Shown piece after piece: positions 50,223 through 59,227 of a DNA stretch of 64,000 nt. The stretch comes from an uncultured Muribaculaceae bacterium (GTDB lineage Bacteria; Bacteroidota; Bacteroidia; Bacteroidales; Muribaculaceae), in contig CAJUOC010000005.1 in assembly GCA_910587925.1 (NCBI GenBank), positions 39,094-103,093 of the forward strand, written 5' to 3'. Below the pieces are notes generated by a model. That model saw only the letters and a program-made list of their open reading frames with translations, had not been told where the DNA came from and ran no database searches. Position 1 is the first letter of the stretch. Every line of letters starts with the position of its first letter. Position numbers and translations under genes: made by a program.

Positions 50223-52601
50223 ATGCCCACTCCGAATACCTCTCCTCAGCAGCCGGCTCCGCGCCGCCGCCGCAAGTTCATCGCCCTGGCGTGGACTGTT
50301 TTCTTTTGCCTGGTGGCCGCCGTCGCCGTATTTTTTGTGCTTGCGTACAATGGCGTGATAGGATACATGCCGCCCGTCGAGAGCCTGCGCAACCCGCAGG
50401 ATAAGTTTGCCACCATCATCTATACCGCCGACGGTGTGGAGATGGGCCGCTACTTCCGCAATTCGGGCAACCGCATCTACGCCGACCTCGACGAGATCTC
50501 GCCAAACGTCATCAACGCCCTCATCGCCACCGAAGACAGCCGCTTCATGGATCACTCGGGTATCGACGCCCGCGCCATCACCCGCGCCCTGGTCAAGACC
50601 GTGCTCATGGGCCAGCGCAATGCCGGCGGCGGCTCCACACTCACCCAGCAGCTCGCCAAGCAGCTCTATACCCCGCCAAGCGACGGCGCCCTGTCGCGCG
50701 CCGTGCAGAAGCCCATCGAGTGGATGATTGCCGTCAAGCTCGAGCGCTACTACTCCAAGGAGGAGATACTCAAGATGTATCTCAATCAGTTTGACTTCCT
50801 CTACAATGCCGTGGGCATCAAGTCGGCCGCCAAGGTATACTTCAACAAAGACGCCGCCGACCTCAATGTCGAGGAGGCCGCCACGCTGGTGGGCATGGTC
50901 AAGAATCCGTCGTACTTCAATCCCGTGCGCAAGCCCGAGCGCACCCGCGACCGCCGCAATGTGGTGCTCGAGCAGATGTACAAGGCCGACATGCTCACCC
51001 GCGCCGAGCTCGACTCGCTCAGCGCCCTGCCGCTCACTCTCGACTTCCACCGCGTCGACCACAAGGAAGGCCTCGCCCCATACTTCCGCGAGGAGCTGCG
51101 CCGCTATCTGACGGCGCGCCGCCCGGTGCGCTCCGACTATCGCGAGTGGGAGCGCCAGCGCTTTGTCGACGACTCCATCGCCTGGGACACCAATCCTCTC
51201 TACGGCTGGATTGAGAAAAATCCCAAGGCCGACGGCACCAAGTACGACATATACTCCGACGGCCTCAAGATATATACCACCATCGACTCGCGTATGCAGA
51301 CATATGCCGAGGAGGCTGTCGCCGACCACATGCGCTCGCTGCAGCGGTCGTTCAACCGCGAGAAACGCGGCTCGTCGACCCGCCCCTACTCGTCAAATCC
51401 CGCCGAGCTCTCGGCCGCCACACGCGCCAGGCTCATCGAGCAGGCCGTGCGCCAGAGCGAGCGCCACCGCATCGCCCGTATCGCCGGCCGCTCGGCCGAG
51501 GAGATCGACGTGGAGTTCAACACCCCGGTGGAGATGACCGTGTTCTCATACGAGGGCCCGGTCGACACCGTGATGACTCCCATGGACTCGATACTGTATA
51601 CAAAGGGCTTCCTGCGCACCGGCTTCATGTCGATGGATCCCCTCACGGGATATGTCAAGGCTTATGTCGGCGGACCCGACTTCCGCTTCTTCCAGTACGA
51701 CATGGTGTCGACCGGCCGCCGCCAGATTGGCTCGACCATCAAGCCATTCCTCTACACTTATGCGATGGAGAGCGACTTCACGCCCTGCGACATGATGCTC
51801 AACGAGCAGCCGACATTCTACGACGAGAGCGGACGCCCATGGTCGCCGCGCAACTCCGGCCACTCCCGCGTGGGCGAGATGGTCGACCTGCGGTGGGCGC
51901 TGACCAACTCCAACAACTGGATTTCGGCCCGCCTCATGGCCCAGCTCTCGCCCGCCGAGCTCGTCAAGCGTATGCACTCCTATGGCATCACCGGCCAGCT
52001 GCCGGCGGTGATGTCGCTCTGCCTGGGGCCTTGCGAGGTGTCGGTCAAGGAGATGGTGACCGCCTACACAGCCTTTGCCAACAAGGGTATGCGCACCGAC
52101 CCCCTCTTTGTGACAGCAATCGCCGATGCCAACGGCAATATCATATCTGAATTCTCGCCCACCCAGACCGAGGTCATCACCGAGAAAGGCTACTACAAGA
52201 TACTCTCGATGCTGCTCAATGTCGTCGACAGCGGCACGGGCAACCGTCTGCGCCGCCCGCCATACAACATCACCGCTCAGATGGGCGGCAAGACCGGCAC
52301 CACCAACTTCAACTCCGACGGCTGGTTTATGGGCTTCACTCCCGACCTGGTGAGCGGCGTATGGGTCGGCGGCGAGGAGCGCTACATCCACTTCAACTCC
52401 ATGGCCGAGGGCCAGGGCGCGTCGATGGCACTGCCCATCTACGGCAAATACATCTCGCGCGTCTACGCCGACCCCACGCTGCCCTACGACCAGAGCAAGC
52501 AATTCCAGTTTCCGGCCGGCATCAACCTCTGCGAGGGTGGTTTCACAGGCCCCGAGGAAGTCGAGACCGCCGAGGAAGGCCTCGAAGGTATCTTCGACTG
52601 A
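50223..52601 (+). CDS. PBP1A-like bifunctional class A penicillin-binding protein
   Basis: A 792-residue bifunctional murein synthase. After a cytoplasmic Pro/Arg tail comes a membrane anchor (about residues 20-42). The transglycosylase domain has ATEDSRFMDHSGID with the catalytic Glu near residue 102 and GGGSTLTQQLAKQL. The transpeptidase domain has STIK (Ser504), SNN and KTGTT (Lys690). It polymerises and cross-links peptidoglycan from lipid II outside the membrane. It sits 1 bp after trmD and ends at a large palindrome. Confidence 0.95.
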   Translation: MPTPNTSPQQPAPRRRRKFIALAWTVFFCLVAAVAVFFVLAYNGVIGYMPPVESLRNPQDKFATIIYTADGVEMGRYFRNSGNRIYADLDEISPNVINALIATEDSRFMDHSGIDARAITRALVKTVLMGQRNAGGGSTLTQQLAKQLYTPPSDGALSRAVQKPIEWMIAVKLERYYSKEEILKMYLNQFDFLYNAVGIKSAAKVYFNKDAADLNVEEAATLVGMVKNPSYFNPVRKPERTRDRRNVVLEQMYKADMLTRAELDSLSALPLTLDFHRVDHKEGLAPYFREELRRYLTARRPVRSDYREWERQRFVDDSIAWDTNPLYGWIEKNPKADGTKYDIYSDGLKIYTTIDSRMQTYAEEAVADHMRSLQRSFNREKRGSSTRPYSSNPAELSAATRARLIEQAVRQSERHRIARIAGRSAEEIDVEFNTPVEMTVFSYEGPVDTVMTPMDSILYTKGFLRTGFMSMDPLTGYVKAYVGGPDFRFFQYDMVSTGRRQIGSTIKPFLYTYAMESDFTPCDMMLNEQPTFYDESGRPWSPRNSGHSRVGEMVDLRWALTNSNNWISARLMAQLSPAELVKRMHSYGITGQLPAVMSLCLGPCEVSVKEMVTAYTAFANKGMRTDPLFVTAIADANGNIISEFSPTQTEVITEKGYYKILSMLLNVVDSGTGNRLRRPPYNITAQMGGKTGTTNFNSDGWFMGFTPDLVSGVWVGGEERYIHFNSMAEGQGASMALPIYGKYISRVYADPTLPYDQSKQFQFPAGINLCEGGFTGPEEVETAEEGLEGIFD

Positions 52602-52614
52602 CCCCGTCCTAAGT

Positions 52615-52664
52615 CAATACATCGGCGCGCGACATATCCGGATATGTCGCGCGCCGATGTATTG
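52615..52664. terminator. Perfect 50-bp palindrome, probable bidirectional terminator
   Basis: Arms 52615-52639 and 52640-52664 are exact reverse complements (25 bp, core TATCCGGATA), lying between two convergent genes (PBP stop 52601, response regulator stop 52674). It would form a very stable hairpin in either transcript. T-runs are short on both sides, so termination is inferred from position. Confidence 0.7.
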
Positions 52665-52673
52665 TGCCGCATA

Positions 52674-53357
52674 TCAGTGACGGTCGAGTAGGGCGTCGAG
52701 GGCGGGGCGGTAGGTGTCGCCGACGCGCACGCTGCCGAGGCCGCGCAGGGTGAGGGTGGCGCGGTCGTAGCTCTCGATGTGCGCGGTGCCCACGATGTGG
52801 GAGCGGTGCACTCGTATGAAGCTGTCGGGCGGAAGCGTGGCCGAGAGTTGCTTGATGCTTATCTGGGTGAGGATGCGGCGGCCGTCGGTGAGATGTATCT
52901 TCACGTAGTCGCCCAGGCCGCTGATGAGCGCGATGTCGCCCAGAGGGATACGGTGGCGGCGGTAATCGGCGGTGACGGTGATGTGGGTGGGCGCGGGCAG
53001 GGCGCGGCGCGCGCGCTCGAGCGCGGCTGAGAAGTCTTCGTAGCTCACGGGCTTGAGCAGGTAGTCGAGGGCGTGCACGCGGAATCCGTCGACGGCATAG
53101 TCGGCGTAGGCGGTGACAAATATCACCTGCACGGCGCTGTCGGCGAGCCGCCGGGCTATATCCATGCCGGTGAGCCCGGGCATCTGTATGTCGAGCACGG
53201 CCAGGTCGACTCCGCCTGCCTCGATATGGGTCATGGCGCGGGCGGGGTCGGTATAGGCGCCGGCGACCTCTACGCCGGGGGTGCGCTCGCAGTAGCTGCG
53301 CAGCAGTCTTACGGCCAGGGGCTCGTCGTCGGCGATGACCACTCTGAGCGCTCTCAT
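52674..53357 (-). CDS. LytTR-family response regulator
   Basis: A 227-residue two-domain regulator. The receiver has acidic DDE near residue 10, phospho-acceptor Asp in VLDIQMPG and Lys in LLKPV; the C-terminal LytTR DNA-binding domain includes GDYVKIHLTDGRRIL and SFIRVHRSHIV. Such regulators respond to the adjacent LytS-type kinase, with which it overlaps by 4 bp. Targets are unknown. Nearby cell-wall genes are suggestive but not proof of control. Confidence 0.92.
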   Translation of the reverse strand: MRALRVVIADDEPLAVRLLRSYCERTPGVEVAGAYTDPARAMTHIEAGGVDLAVLDIQMPGLTGMDIARRLADSAVQVIFVTAYADYAVDGFRVHALDYLLKPVSYEDFSAALERARRALPAPTHITVTADYRRHRIPLGDIALISGLGDYVKIHLTDGRRILTQISIKQLSATLPPDSFIRVHRSHIVGTAHIESYDRATLTLRGLGSVRVGDTYRPALDALLDRH

Positions 53358-54412
53358 GCCGTGGTGGGTATGATGAGGGTGGCGGTGTAGCGGTCGCCCT
53401 CGGCGGCGGTGACCAGTGTGGCGCGGCCGCCGTATAGCAGCTCGAGGCGGCGGCGGAGATTGGCCAGGCCGACGCCGCCTTTCATGGCGTCGGTACGGGC
53501 GGGGTCAAAGCTGTTGGCGGTACGGCACTCCACGGCGCCGGGGCGCGAGGTGACGGCGATGTCGATGGGGCGGTCGGCCGGGGCTGTGGCGCCGTACTTA
53601 AAGGCGTTTTCCACCACCGGCACCAGTACCAGCGGCGGCACGGCCACCGAGGTGTCGCTCACGTCGACCCGTATGTCGACGGGCCGGTCGTCGCCAAGGC
53701 GCAGGCGCATCAGCTCGGCGTAGTGGTCGAGAAACTCCAGCTCGCGGCTGAGCGACACCCGCTCGGGATTGCTGTACACGGCGTAGCGCATGAGTTGCGA
53801 GAGGGTGTGCACGGCGCGGCGGGCCTCGTCGGGCGATATGTCGATGAGGGCGTAGATGGAGTTGAGGGTATTGAAGAGGAAGTGGGGATTGAGCTGCGAG
53901 CGCAGACCCTCGAGCTCGCTCTCGCGCTGCATGGCGCGCAGCTTTGCCTGGCGGTCGGCCAGGTTGCGCCAGTACACTGTCATGCGTATGGCCACGGCCA
54001 GCGAGGTGACCAGCACCAGCATCACGGCGTCGCGCATCATCATCGAGGCGATGGCCAGCAGGCGGTGCCAGGTGTCGGGGGCTCGGTTGAGGCGTCGGCC
54101 GCCGGGTATCCAGCCCCACTCGACCATGCCGTATGTAAAGACCACGGCGGCGAGTATCAGGGCGAGATTGAGCAGGGCGAAGGCGAGTCGGCGGTGGCGG
54201 GTGCCGGCGCCGAGGGTGCGCGGCACTATCAGGAAGTAATTGATGTAGAATACCGCAAGCAATACCGCACTGTGTACATACATGCCCCAGCGCATGGCGC
54301 CCGAGTGGGGGCGCCCCGACACGCTCATCAGCAGCTCGGGCAGCACCACCAGCACCGCTATGAAGAGCACATGGGTGAGCACCGAGCCTATGCGTCCGCG
54401 ATCGCCTCTCAT
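53354..54412 (-). CDS. LytS-like sensor histidine kinase
   Basis: A 352-residue membrane kinase of the His_kinase (PF06580) type. Four hydrophobic spans occupy the first about 145 residues; the phospho-acceptor motif is LRSQLNPHFLFNTLNSI; the ATP site has VPVVENAFKYG and GGVGLANLRRRLELLYG. It signals to the LytTR regulator translated from the next, overlapping gene. The stimulus cannot be told from sequence. Confidence 0.92.
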   Translation of the reverse strand: MRGDRGRIGSVLTHVLFIAVLVVLPELLMSVSGRPHSGAMRWGMYVHSAVLLAVFYINYFLIVPRTLGAGTRHRRLAFALLNLALILAAVVFTYGMVEWGWIPGGRRLNRAPDTWHRLLAIASMMMRDAVMLVLVTSLAVAIRMTVYWRNLADRQAKLRAMQRESELEGLRSQLNPHFLFNTLNSIYALIDISPDEARRAVHTLSQLMRYAVYSNPERVSLSRELEFLDHYAELMRLRLGDDRPVDIRVDVSDTSVAVPPLVLVPVVENAFKYGATAPADRPIDIAVTSRPGAVECRTANSFDPARTDAMKGGVGLANLRRRLELLYGGRATLVTAAEGDRYTATLIIPTTA

Positions 54413-54416
54413 GGTA

Positions 54417-55556
54417 TCAGGCTATAGGCTCGACGCCGATACCGGGGCGGTCGGCCGGGATGGTGACTTTGCCGTCGACGACCTTGATGCCGTCGAAGAT
54501 GTCGTTGGCGATAAGCAGATTGCCGTCGAGGTCGGCCCAGTCGACCATGGGCGAGAGCTGGGCGGCGGCAGTCACGGCGCATGATGTCTCGGTCATGCAG
54601 CCGAGCATTACTTTCATGCCCAGGGCGCGGGCGAGCACGGCCATCTGATGGGCCTCGTGCAGGCCGGTGCTTTTCATGAGCTTGATGTTGATGCCGTCGT
54701 AAGCCGCGGCGGCGCGGGCCACGTCGGGCAGTCGCTGCAGAAACTCGTCGGCGATGAGCGGCAGCGGCGAGCGCTCGCGCAGCCAGGCCGTCTCCTCAAT
54801 CATCTCCTTGGGCATGGGCTGCTCCACAAACTGACACCCGCGCTCGGAGAGCCAGTGGCACATGTCGAGGGCGGCGTGCTTGTCGGTCCAGCCCTGGTTG
54901 GCATCGACACAGATGGGCACGTCGGAGTGGCGGCGCAGAGCCTCGACGGTCTCCTTGTCGTGGCCCACGCCCATCTTCACCTTTACAATCTTGAAGGGGG
55001 CTGTCTCGTCGATTTTTGCCTTCATCTCGGCGGGGTCGGCGTCGTAGCTGATGGTGTAGGAGGTGTTGGGAGCCTTGTCGGGGTTGAGGCCCCAGATTTT
55101 GTACCAGGGCTGGCCCATGATTTTGCCGGTGAGGTCGTGCAGGGCGATGTCGACCGATGCCTTGGCGGCGCGGTCGTCGGGGGCGACGGAGTCCATGTAC
55201 TCATGGATGTCTTTGATGCGGAAGGGGTCGGTAAACTGCGACAGGTCGAGGCGGCTCAGGTACGAGCATACGCTCTCGACGTTCTCGCCCAGGTATGGAG
55301 GCATCGAAGCCTCGCCGTATCCGCGCAGGCCGTCGTAGTCGATGCGCACCTGCACGCCGGGGGTGGTGGTGCGCTGGCTGCGGGCGAGGTTGAAAGAGTG
55401 CTTGAGGCGCAGCTCGTATGGCTCGAAAGTCAGGTGCAGGCGGCCGTCGCCACGCTTTGCACGGGTGGGCTCGCCGGGGGCGGAGAATGATGCCAGCGGT
55501 GTCGAGGCAAAGGCCAGCCCGAGGGCCGAAGTCTTGAGGAAGTTGCGTCTGTTCAT
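54417..55556 (-). CDS. Dipeptide epimerase (L-Ala-D/L-Glu epimerase type), exported
   Basis: Enolase-superfamily epimerase of 379 residues. It begins with a twin-arginine signal (MNRRNFLKTSALGLA), so it should be folded before export. Catalytic landmarks: KVKMG (Lys-x-Lys), VDANQGW (Asp), EQPM (Glu), ADE (Asp) and NIKLMKSTG (Lys). The family epimerises L-Ala-D-Glu from murein peptides. The next two genes downstream of the promoter side encode a cell-wall peptidase and a transglutaminase-like protein, supporting that role. Confidence 0.88.
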   Translation of the reverse strand: MNRRNFLKTSALGLAFASTPLASFSAPGEPTRAKRGDGRLHLTFEPYELRLKHSFNLARSQRTTTPGVQVRIDYDGLRGYGEASMPPYLGENVESVCSYLSRLDLSQFTDPFRIKDIHEYMDSVAPDDRAAKASVDIALHDLTGKIMGQPWYKIWGLNPDKAPNTSYTISYDADPAEMKAKIDETAPFKIVKVKMGVGHDKETVEALRRHSDVPICVDANQGWTDKHAALDMCHWLSERGCQFVEQPMPKEMIEETAWLRERSPLPLIADEFLQRLPDVARAAAAYDGINIKLMKSTGLHEAHQMAVLARALGMKVMLGCMTETSCAVTAAAQLSPMVDWADLDGNLLIANDIFDGIKVVDGKVTIPADRPGIGVEPIA

Positions 55557-55602
55557 GGAGGATGGGAGGTTTATTTTTTCGAGATTATCGATACTCTCGG
55601 GA

Positions 55603-56562
55603 TTATCGATTGAAGTACCAGGGGTGGTTGCGGGCGCGGATGATGCCGTCGGTATCTTCGGCGCCGTGTATGCGTGTGGCGCGCATGGGCGAGTAGAGAT
55701 AGTCGGGCGAGTCGGTGAGCAGGCTGTTGCGCTTGACGCGGCCCGACGAGTGTACGTAGCGGCCGGCCGAGTCGTAGAGGGCCACGTGGGTGATGCGGCC
55801 GGTATCGGCGTTGCCAAAGAAGAGCAGGTCGGCCGGCTGCATGGCGTCGATGTCGGCCGGGTCGAGGGCTATGCCGGTGAGTGCCTGCTGCGATGCGTCG
55901 CGGCGCAGTATCAGGCCGCTCGCCAGGTAGCTCACTTTCACCAGGCCCGAGCAGTCGATGGCTTTTGTGGAGGTGCCGCCCCACAGGTAGGGGGTGCCTT
56001 CCATGGAGTATGCCACGTCGAGGATGCGCGCGGGGTCGAAGTCTTGTGCGGCCCAGTCGGCGATGGGAGTGAGGGCAGAGGCATCGGCCCAGCCGGTGCG
56101 TCCGTCGGGCAGGGTGATGCGCAGGCGCTCCCCGTCGCTGCCGGGCTGCCCGGCGGTGACGATGGCGCCGAGTACCAGGTCGGTCACCACATCGCGCGGC
56201 CCCGTGGCGTCCGGGGTGGTGTATGCGCGGGTCTGCCAGGGCGCGGTCACCACATAGCGGCGGCTGTCGCCGCGCCAGGCGTCGAAGGCCTCGCCGCTGA
56301 GCGGAGCCACCGAGCTCTCGGGTACCCAGGCGGTGTATCCCTCGGGAGTCTGTGCATGGTACCAGTCGCCCTCGCGGGCGAGCAGCTTTACGGGGGTGCC
56401 CATGACGGCCTGTGTGCTCATCTCGGCCGAGTGGGCGCCGGATGTGCGCATCGAGGCCACCGGGATGCTTATCAGGCCGAAGCTGTCGGTCGGCTCGGTC
56501 TCGCCGGCGGCCGCGCCGAGCGTCATGGCGGCCGCGGCTATGGTGAGGAGGAGGTGTTTCAT
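55603..56562 (-). CDS. NlpC/P60 cell-wall peptidase with SH3-like domains
   Basis: A 319-residue protein from ATG 56562 with a signal peptide (MKHLLLTIAAAAMTLGAAAG). Two bacterial SH3-type segments (about 25-185, containing YTAWVPESSVAPL and GRTGWADASAL) precede the NlpC/P60 domain with Cys in IDCSGLVKVSYLASG and His in ITHVALYDS and YVHSS. This is the layout of YkfC-type gamma-D-glutamyl-diamino-acid endopeptidases, which free L-Ala-D-Glu for the epimerase encoded next. An ATG 12 bp upstream is possible. Confidence 0.88.
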   Translation of the reverse strand: MKHLLLTIAAAAMTLGAAAGETEPTDSFGLISIPVASMRTSGAHSAEMSTQAVMGTPVKLLAREGDWYHAQTPEGYTAWVPESSVAPLSGEAFDAWRGDSRRYVVTAPWQTRAYTTPDATGPRDVVTDLVLGAIVTAGQPGSDGERLRITLPDGRTGWADASALTPIADWAAQDFDPARILDVAYSMEGTPYLWGGTSTKAIDCSGLVKVSYLASGLILRRDASQQALTGIALDPADIDAMQPADLLFFGNADTGRITHVALYDSAGRYVHSSGRVKRNSLLTDSPDYLYSPMRATRIHGAEDTDGIIRARNHPWYFNR

Positions 56563-57914
56563 TGTGCTTTGCATTTTACGGGGTCGGAGGAGAGGATGGT
56601 GAGGGTGTGATCCCAGGCGGGGTAGAATATATTGCCGCGCGAGCACTCAACCTCGCCGGCCTGGAAGTCGACGGTCTCGGAGCGCACGTAGCGCTTGGCC
56701 GGGTACAGCTCGCCTGCCACGCCGGTATTGGTGGCAAATCGCCAGCCGTCGATGCCGGTGGAGTAGAAGTCGCGGGCCTTGGCCGACGATGCGCCGGGGA
56801 ATCGGCCAAATGACACGTCGACCGGCACCCAGCCCACGCCCTCAAAGTATACCTCGGCCCAGTCGTGGTAATTTTTGCTGCCGGGATGAAGCATCCATCC
56901 GCTCTCCCAGCGGGCTGGCACGCCCAGAGAGCGCATGAGCGATATGTACAGCAGGCTCACCTGGCCGCAGTCGCCGTGGCCCTCGTCGACCACATAGCGG
57001 GGTATGCAGCCGATGGTGCTGTACTCGCGGGCGCCGGCCCAGAGATATGTCGAGTCGATGTAGTCAAAGACGCGCTCGCTCATGGTATAGGGGTCGGTGG
57101 CGTCGCCGGCGATGGCGCGTGCCATAGAGTCGAGGCGCACCATGTGGGGGCCGCCGTCGGGCAGGGCTGTATAGCGGCGGTAGGTCTCGGAGGCGGTGTC
57201 GTAGGGGCGCAGGTGGCTGCGGATGTAGTCTGGCGACACATACTTGCCGCGCACGGTATAGGCGCCCGTGTACTCAAGCCGGGCGGTGTCGCCGGGCGCA
57301 GCCGGCGCCGGTACTTCCATATATAATGTATTGTGGGGCGAGCGACCCTCGCTGAGGGTGTAGGCGGCGGGTACCGACGAGAGGATGGTCACATCGCTCT
57401 GGCGCTCGCTCTCGACCGGCACGGGCATCCATACCCGCAGGGTGTCGCCGGCGATGGCCTCGGAGTATGGCACATCGATGCTGAAGCGGTATGTGATGCG
57501 GCGGTCGCCGTCGGGGGTGGCGGCGGTGGAGTCGAGCTCGGCCAGGCGCGCGGCCGTGGCGTCGGAGTTGCGCGATACCTGGCGGGAGTTGAGCACGGGG
57601 TCGAGCAGGCCCATATTGCGCAGAGCCTTGCGGAATACGCGCAGAGTGTCGTCGATGACCATCGTCTCGACATAGTGCGCGTCGACGGCGGCGCTCAGCT
57701 GCTCGGCCGTATATCCGGGATAGCGCCCGGCCACCATAGCCTCAAACTCGGGCATGGTGTAGGGGAAGTCGGCGCGGGTGCGGGCGTCGATGGCTGCGGC
57801 CGAGTCGGTCTCGAGCCATACGGGGGCGCTGTCGGGCGCGGCTGCCGGCCGCGAGCATGCAGATGCCAGAGCGGCTGCGGCAGTGATGAGGAGGGTGTGG
57901 GCGGTGAGTCTCAT
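56559..57914 (-). CDS. Transglutaminase-domain lipoprotein
   Basis: A 451-residue lipoprotein (MRLTAHTLLITAAAALASAC, lipobox ASAC). A mostly beta N-terminal region is followed by a transglutaminase-like core: Cys in GHGDCGQVSLLYISLMRSLGV, His in NYHDWAEVYF and Asp in VPVDVSFG complete the triad. In bacteria such domains are usually peptidases. It overlaps the NlpC/P60 gene by 4 bp and the CBM9-like gene by 4 bp, so it is probably a partner in peptide or glycan processing. Confidence 0.87.
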   Translation of the reverse strand: MRLTAHTLLITAAAALASACSRPAAAPDSAPVWLETDSAAAIDARTRADFPYTMPEFEAMVAGRYPGYTAEQLSAAVDAHYVETMVIDDTLRVFRKALRNMGLLDPVLNSRQVSRNSDATAARLAELDSTAATPDGDRRITYRFSIDVPYSEAIAGDTLRVWMPVPVESERQSDVTILSSVPAAYTLSEGRSPHNTLYMEVPAPAAPGDTARLEYTGAYTVRGKYVSPDYIRSHLRPYDTASETYRRYTALPDGGPHMVRLDSMARAIAGDATDPYTMSERVFDYIDSTYLWAGAREYSTIGCIPRYVVDEGHGDCGQVSLLYISLMRSLGVPARWESGWMLHPGSKNYHDWAEVYFEGVGWVPVDVSFGRFPGASSAKARDFYSTGIDGWRFATNTGVAGELYPAKRYVRSETVDFQAGEVECSRGNIFYPAWDHTLTILSSDPVKCKAQ

Positions 57915-58564
57915 GGGCGTTGGAAGGTGATATCGCCGAAAAATTCCGGCCGGTGGAAGTCGGGCTTGTCGGTATACACGGGCTGCCAGCTCAGGTAGTG
58001 AGGCTCCGATGTGGCCGAGGCGCACTTGTAGAAGTTGCCGCGCATCTTGGCCGGCAGACGGGCCGGGTCGAGGCCCATCAGGTCGAGCGGGATGGCCACG
58101 AGCAGATTCCAGGTAAAGAGGCCCTCCAGCTCGCGGAAGGGCCGTGTGCCGCACGATGCCACGCGCATGATGCGGTCGATCTCGGCCTGCGACAGGCGGG
58201 TGGGGGCGTGGCGCTCGCGGCGGTGCGAGGCGTTGACGGTGCCGATGCAGTTAAACTCAAAATTCCAGTATTCGCCGCCCGGCTCCGGCTCGACAAAAAA
58301 CTCCACACACGAGTCCTCGCTCACGGGCGACTGCGGCAGATAGTTCTCGGCACGCAGGTAATTGCACCTCACCAGGAAGTCGATGTAAAGCGCCTTGTCG
58401 GTATAAGCGGCGGCAAAGGATGTCATGGGGCGGTACGGAAATTGGTCGGGCCAGTCGACGTGCATTATCTGGCCGCGCACGCCTTTGTCGTCGAGGGCGG
58501 CTATGATGGCATCGCCGTCGGTGCCGAGCGAGTCCAGCGAGGGTATGTATGGTATGGTGAGCAT
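57911..58564 (-). CDS. CBM9-like carbohydrate-binding protein
   Basis: A 217-residue protein without signal peptide, beginning MLTIPYIPSLDSLG. The aromatic sandwich features IDFLVRCNYLRAENY, SEDSCVEFFVEPEPGGEYWNFEFN and the closing YLSWQPVYTDKPDFHRPEFFG match the family 9-like carbohydrate-binding domain (DUF/CBM9_2 group) frequent in Bacteroidetes. Ligand unknown. Overlaps the transglutaminase gene by 4 bp. Confidence 0.82.
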   Translation of the reverse strand: MLTIPYIPSLDSLGTDGDAIIAALDDKGVRGQIMHVDWPDQFPYRPMTSFAAAYTDKALYIDFLVRCNYLRAENYLPQSPVSEDSCVEFFVEPEPGGEYWNFEFNCIGTVNASHRRERHAPTRLSQAEIDRIMRVASCGTRPFRELEGLFTWNLLVAIPLDLMGLDPARLPAKMRGNFYKCASATSEPHYLSWQPVYTDKPDFHRPEFFGDITFQRP

Positions 58565-58566
58565 AA

Positions 58567-59217
58567 TCAGAAGGTATGAGCCATGTCGATGACGGCCATG
58601 GTGACGCCGATGGCGGCCATGGCCAGCAGGATGAGGGCGATGATGCGGTTGACCAGCCTGAGCGAGCGCACGTTGAAGCGGCGGCGCAGGCGGTTGACCA
58701 GCCAGGTCACGCCGTACCACCACAGCAGGGCGCCGCCCAGCAGGCATAAGTATGCAAAGATATAGTGTCCTACGCCGAAGTCGGGCAGGATGAAGCAGAA
58801 GCGGGCAAAGAGGCCCACGATGAAGAAGAGTATGAGCGGATTGGAAAAGGTGAGCAGGAAGCCGGTGATGAAGTCGCTCCAGAAGCTGTTGGCCGGCATC
58901 TCCGATGCGGTCTTGAGCGAGCGGGTGGGGTTTTTGCGGAAGAGGTACACGCCGAATATCGCCAGCACCACACCGCCCACCAGCTGCAGCCAGAGCTGCT
59001 GCTCGTCGATGAAGTCGGTGATGAAGCTCAGGCCGAAGCCGGTGAGCAGGCAGTAGATGAGGTCGCTCAGCGCCGCCCCGATGCCGGTAAACATGCCGGG
59101 CCAGCGCCCCTTGCCCAGGGTACGCTGTATCACCAGCATCCCGATGGGCCCCATCGGGGCCGATATCAGGGCGCCTATCGCCAGGCCGCGCGGCAGTATG
59201 TACAGCAGTTGCTCCAA
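58567..59217 (-). CDS. LysE/RhtB-type exporter, probable TTG start
   Basis: About 216 residues with six hydrophobic segments. The first, LPRGLAIGALISAPMGPIGMLVI, and SDLIYCLLTGFGLSF are typical of LysE-family amino-acid exporters. No ATG lies at the expected start: an ATG frame begins at 59262 inside the upstream gene with an unrelated basic leader, while TTG at 59217 lies 10 bp after that gene's stop and gives a family-like N-terminus. I therefore prefer TTG. Substrate unknown. Confidence 0.82.
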   Translation of the reverse strand: MEQLLYILPRGLAIGALISAPMGPIGMLVIQRTLGKGRWPGMFTGIGAALSDLIYCLLTGFGLSFITDFIDEQQLWLQLVGGVVLAIFGVYLFRKNPTRSLKTASEMPANSFWSDFITGFLLTFSNPLILFFIVGLFARFCFILPDFGVGHYIFAYLCLLGGALLWWYGVTWLVNRLRRRFNVRSLRLVNRIIALILLAMAAIGVTMAVIDMAHTF

Positions 59218-59227
59218 AGCCGCCGGC

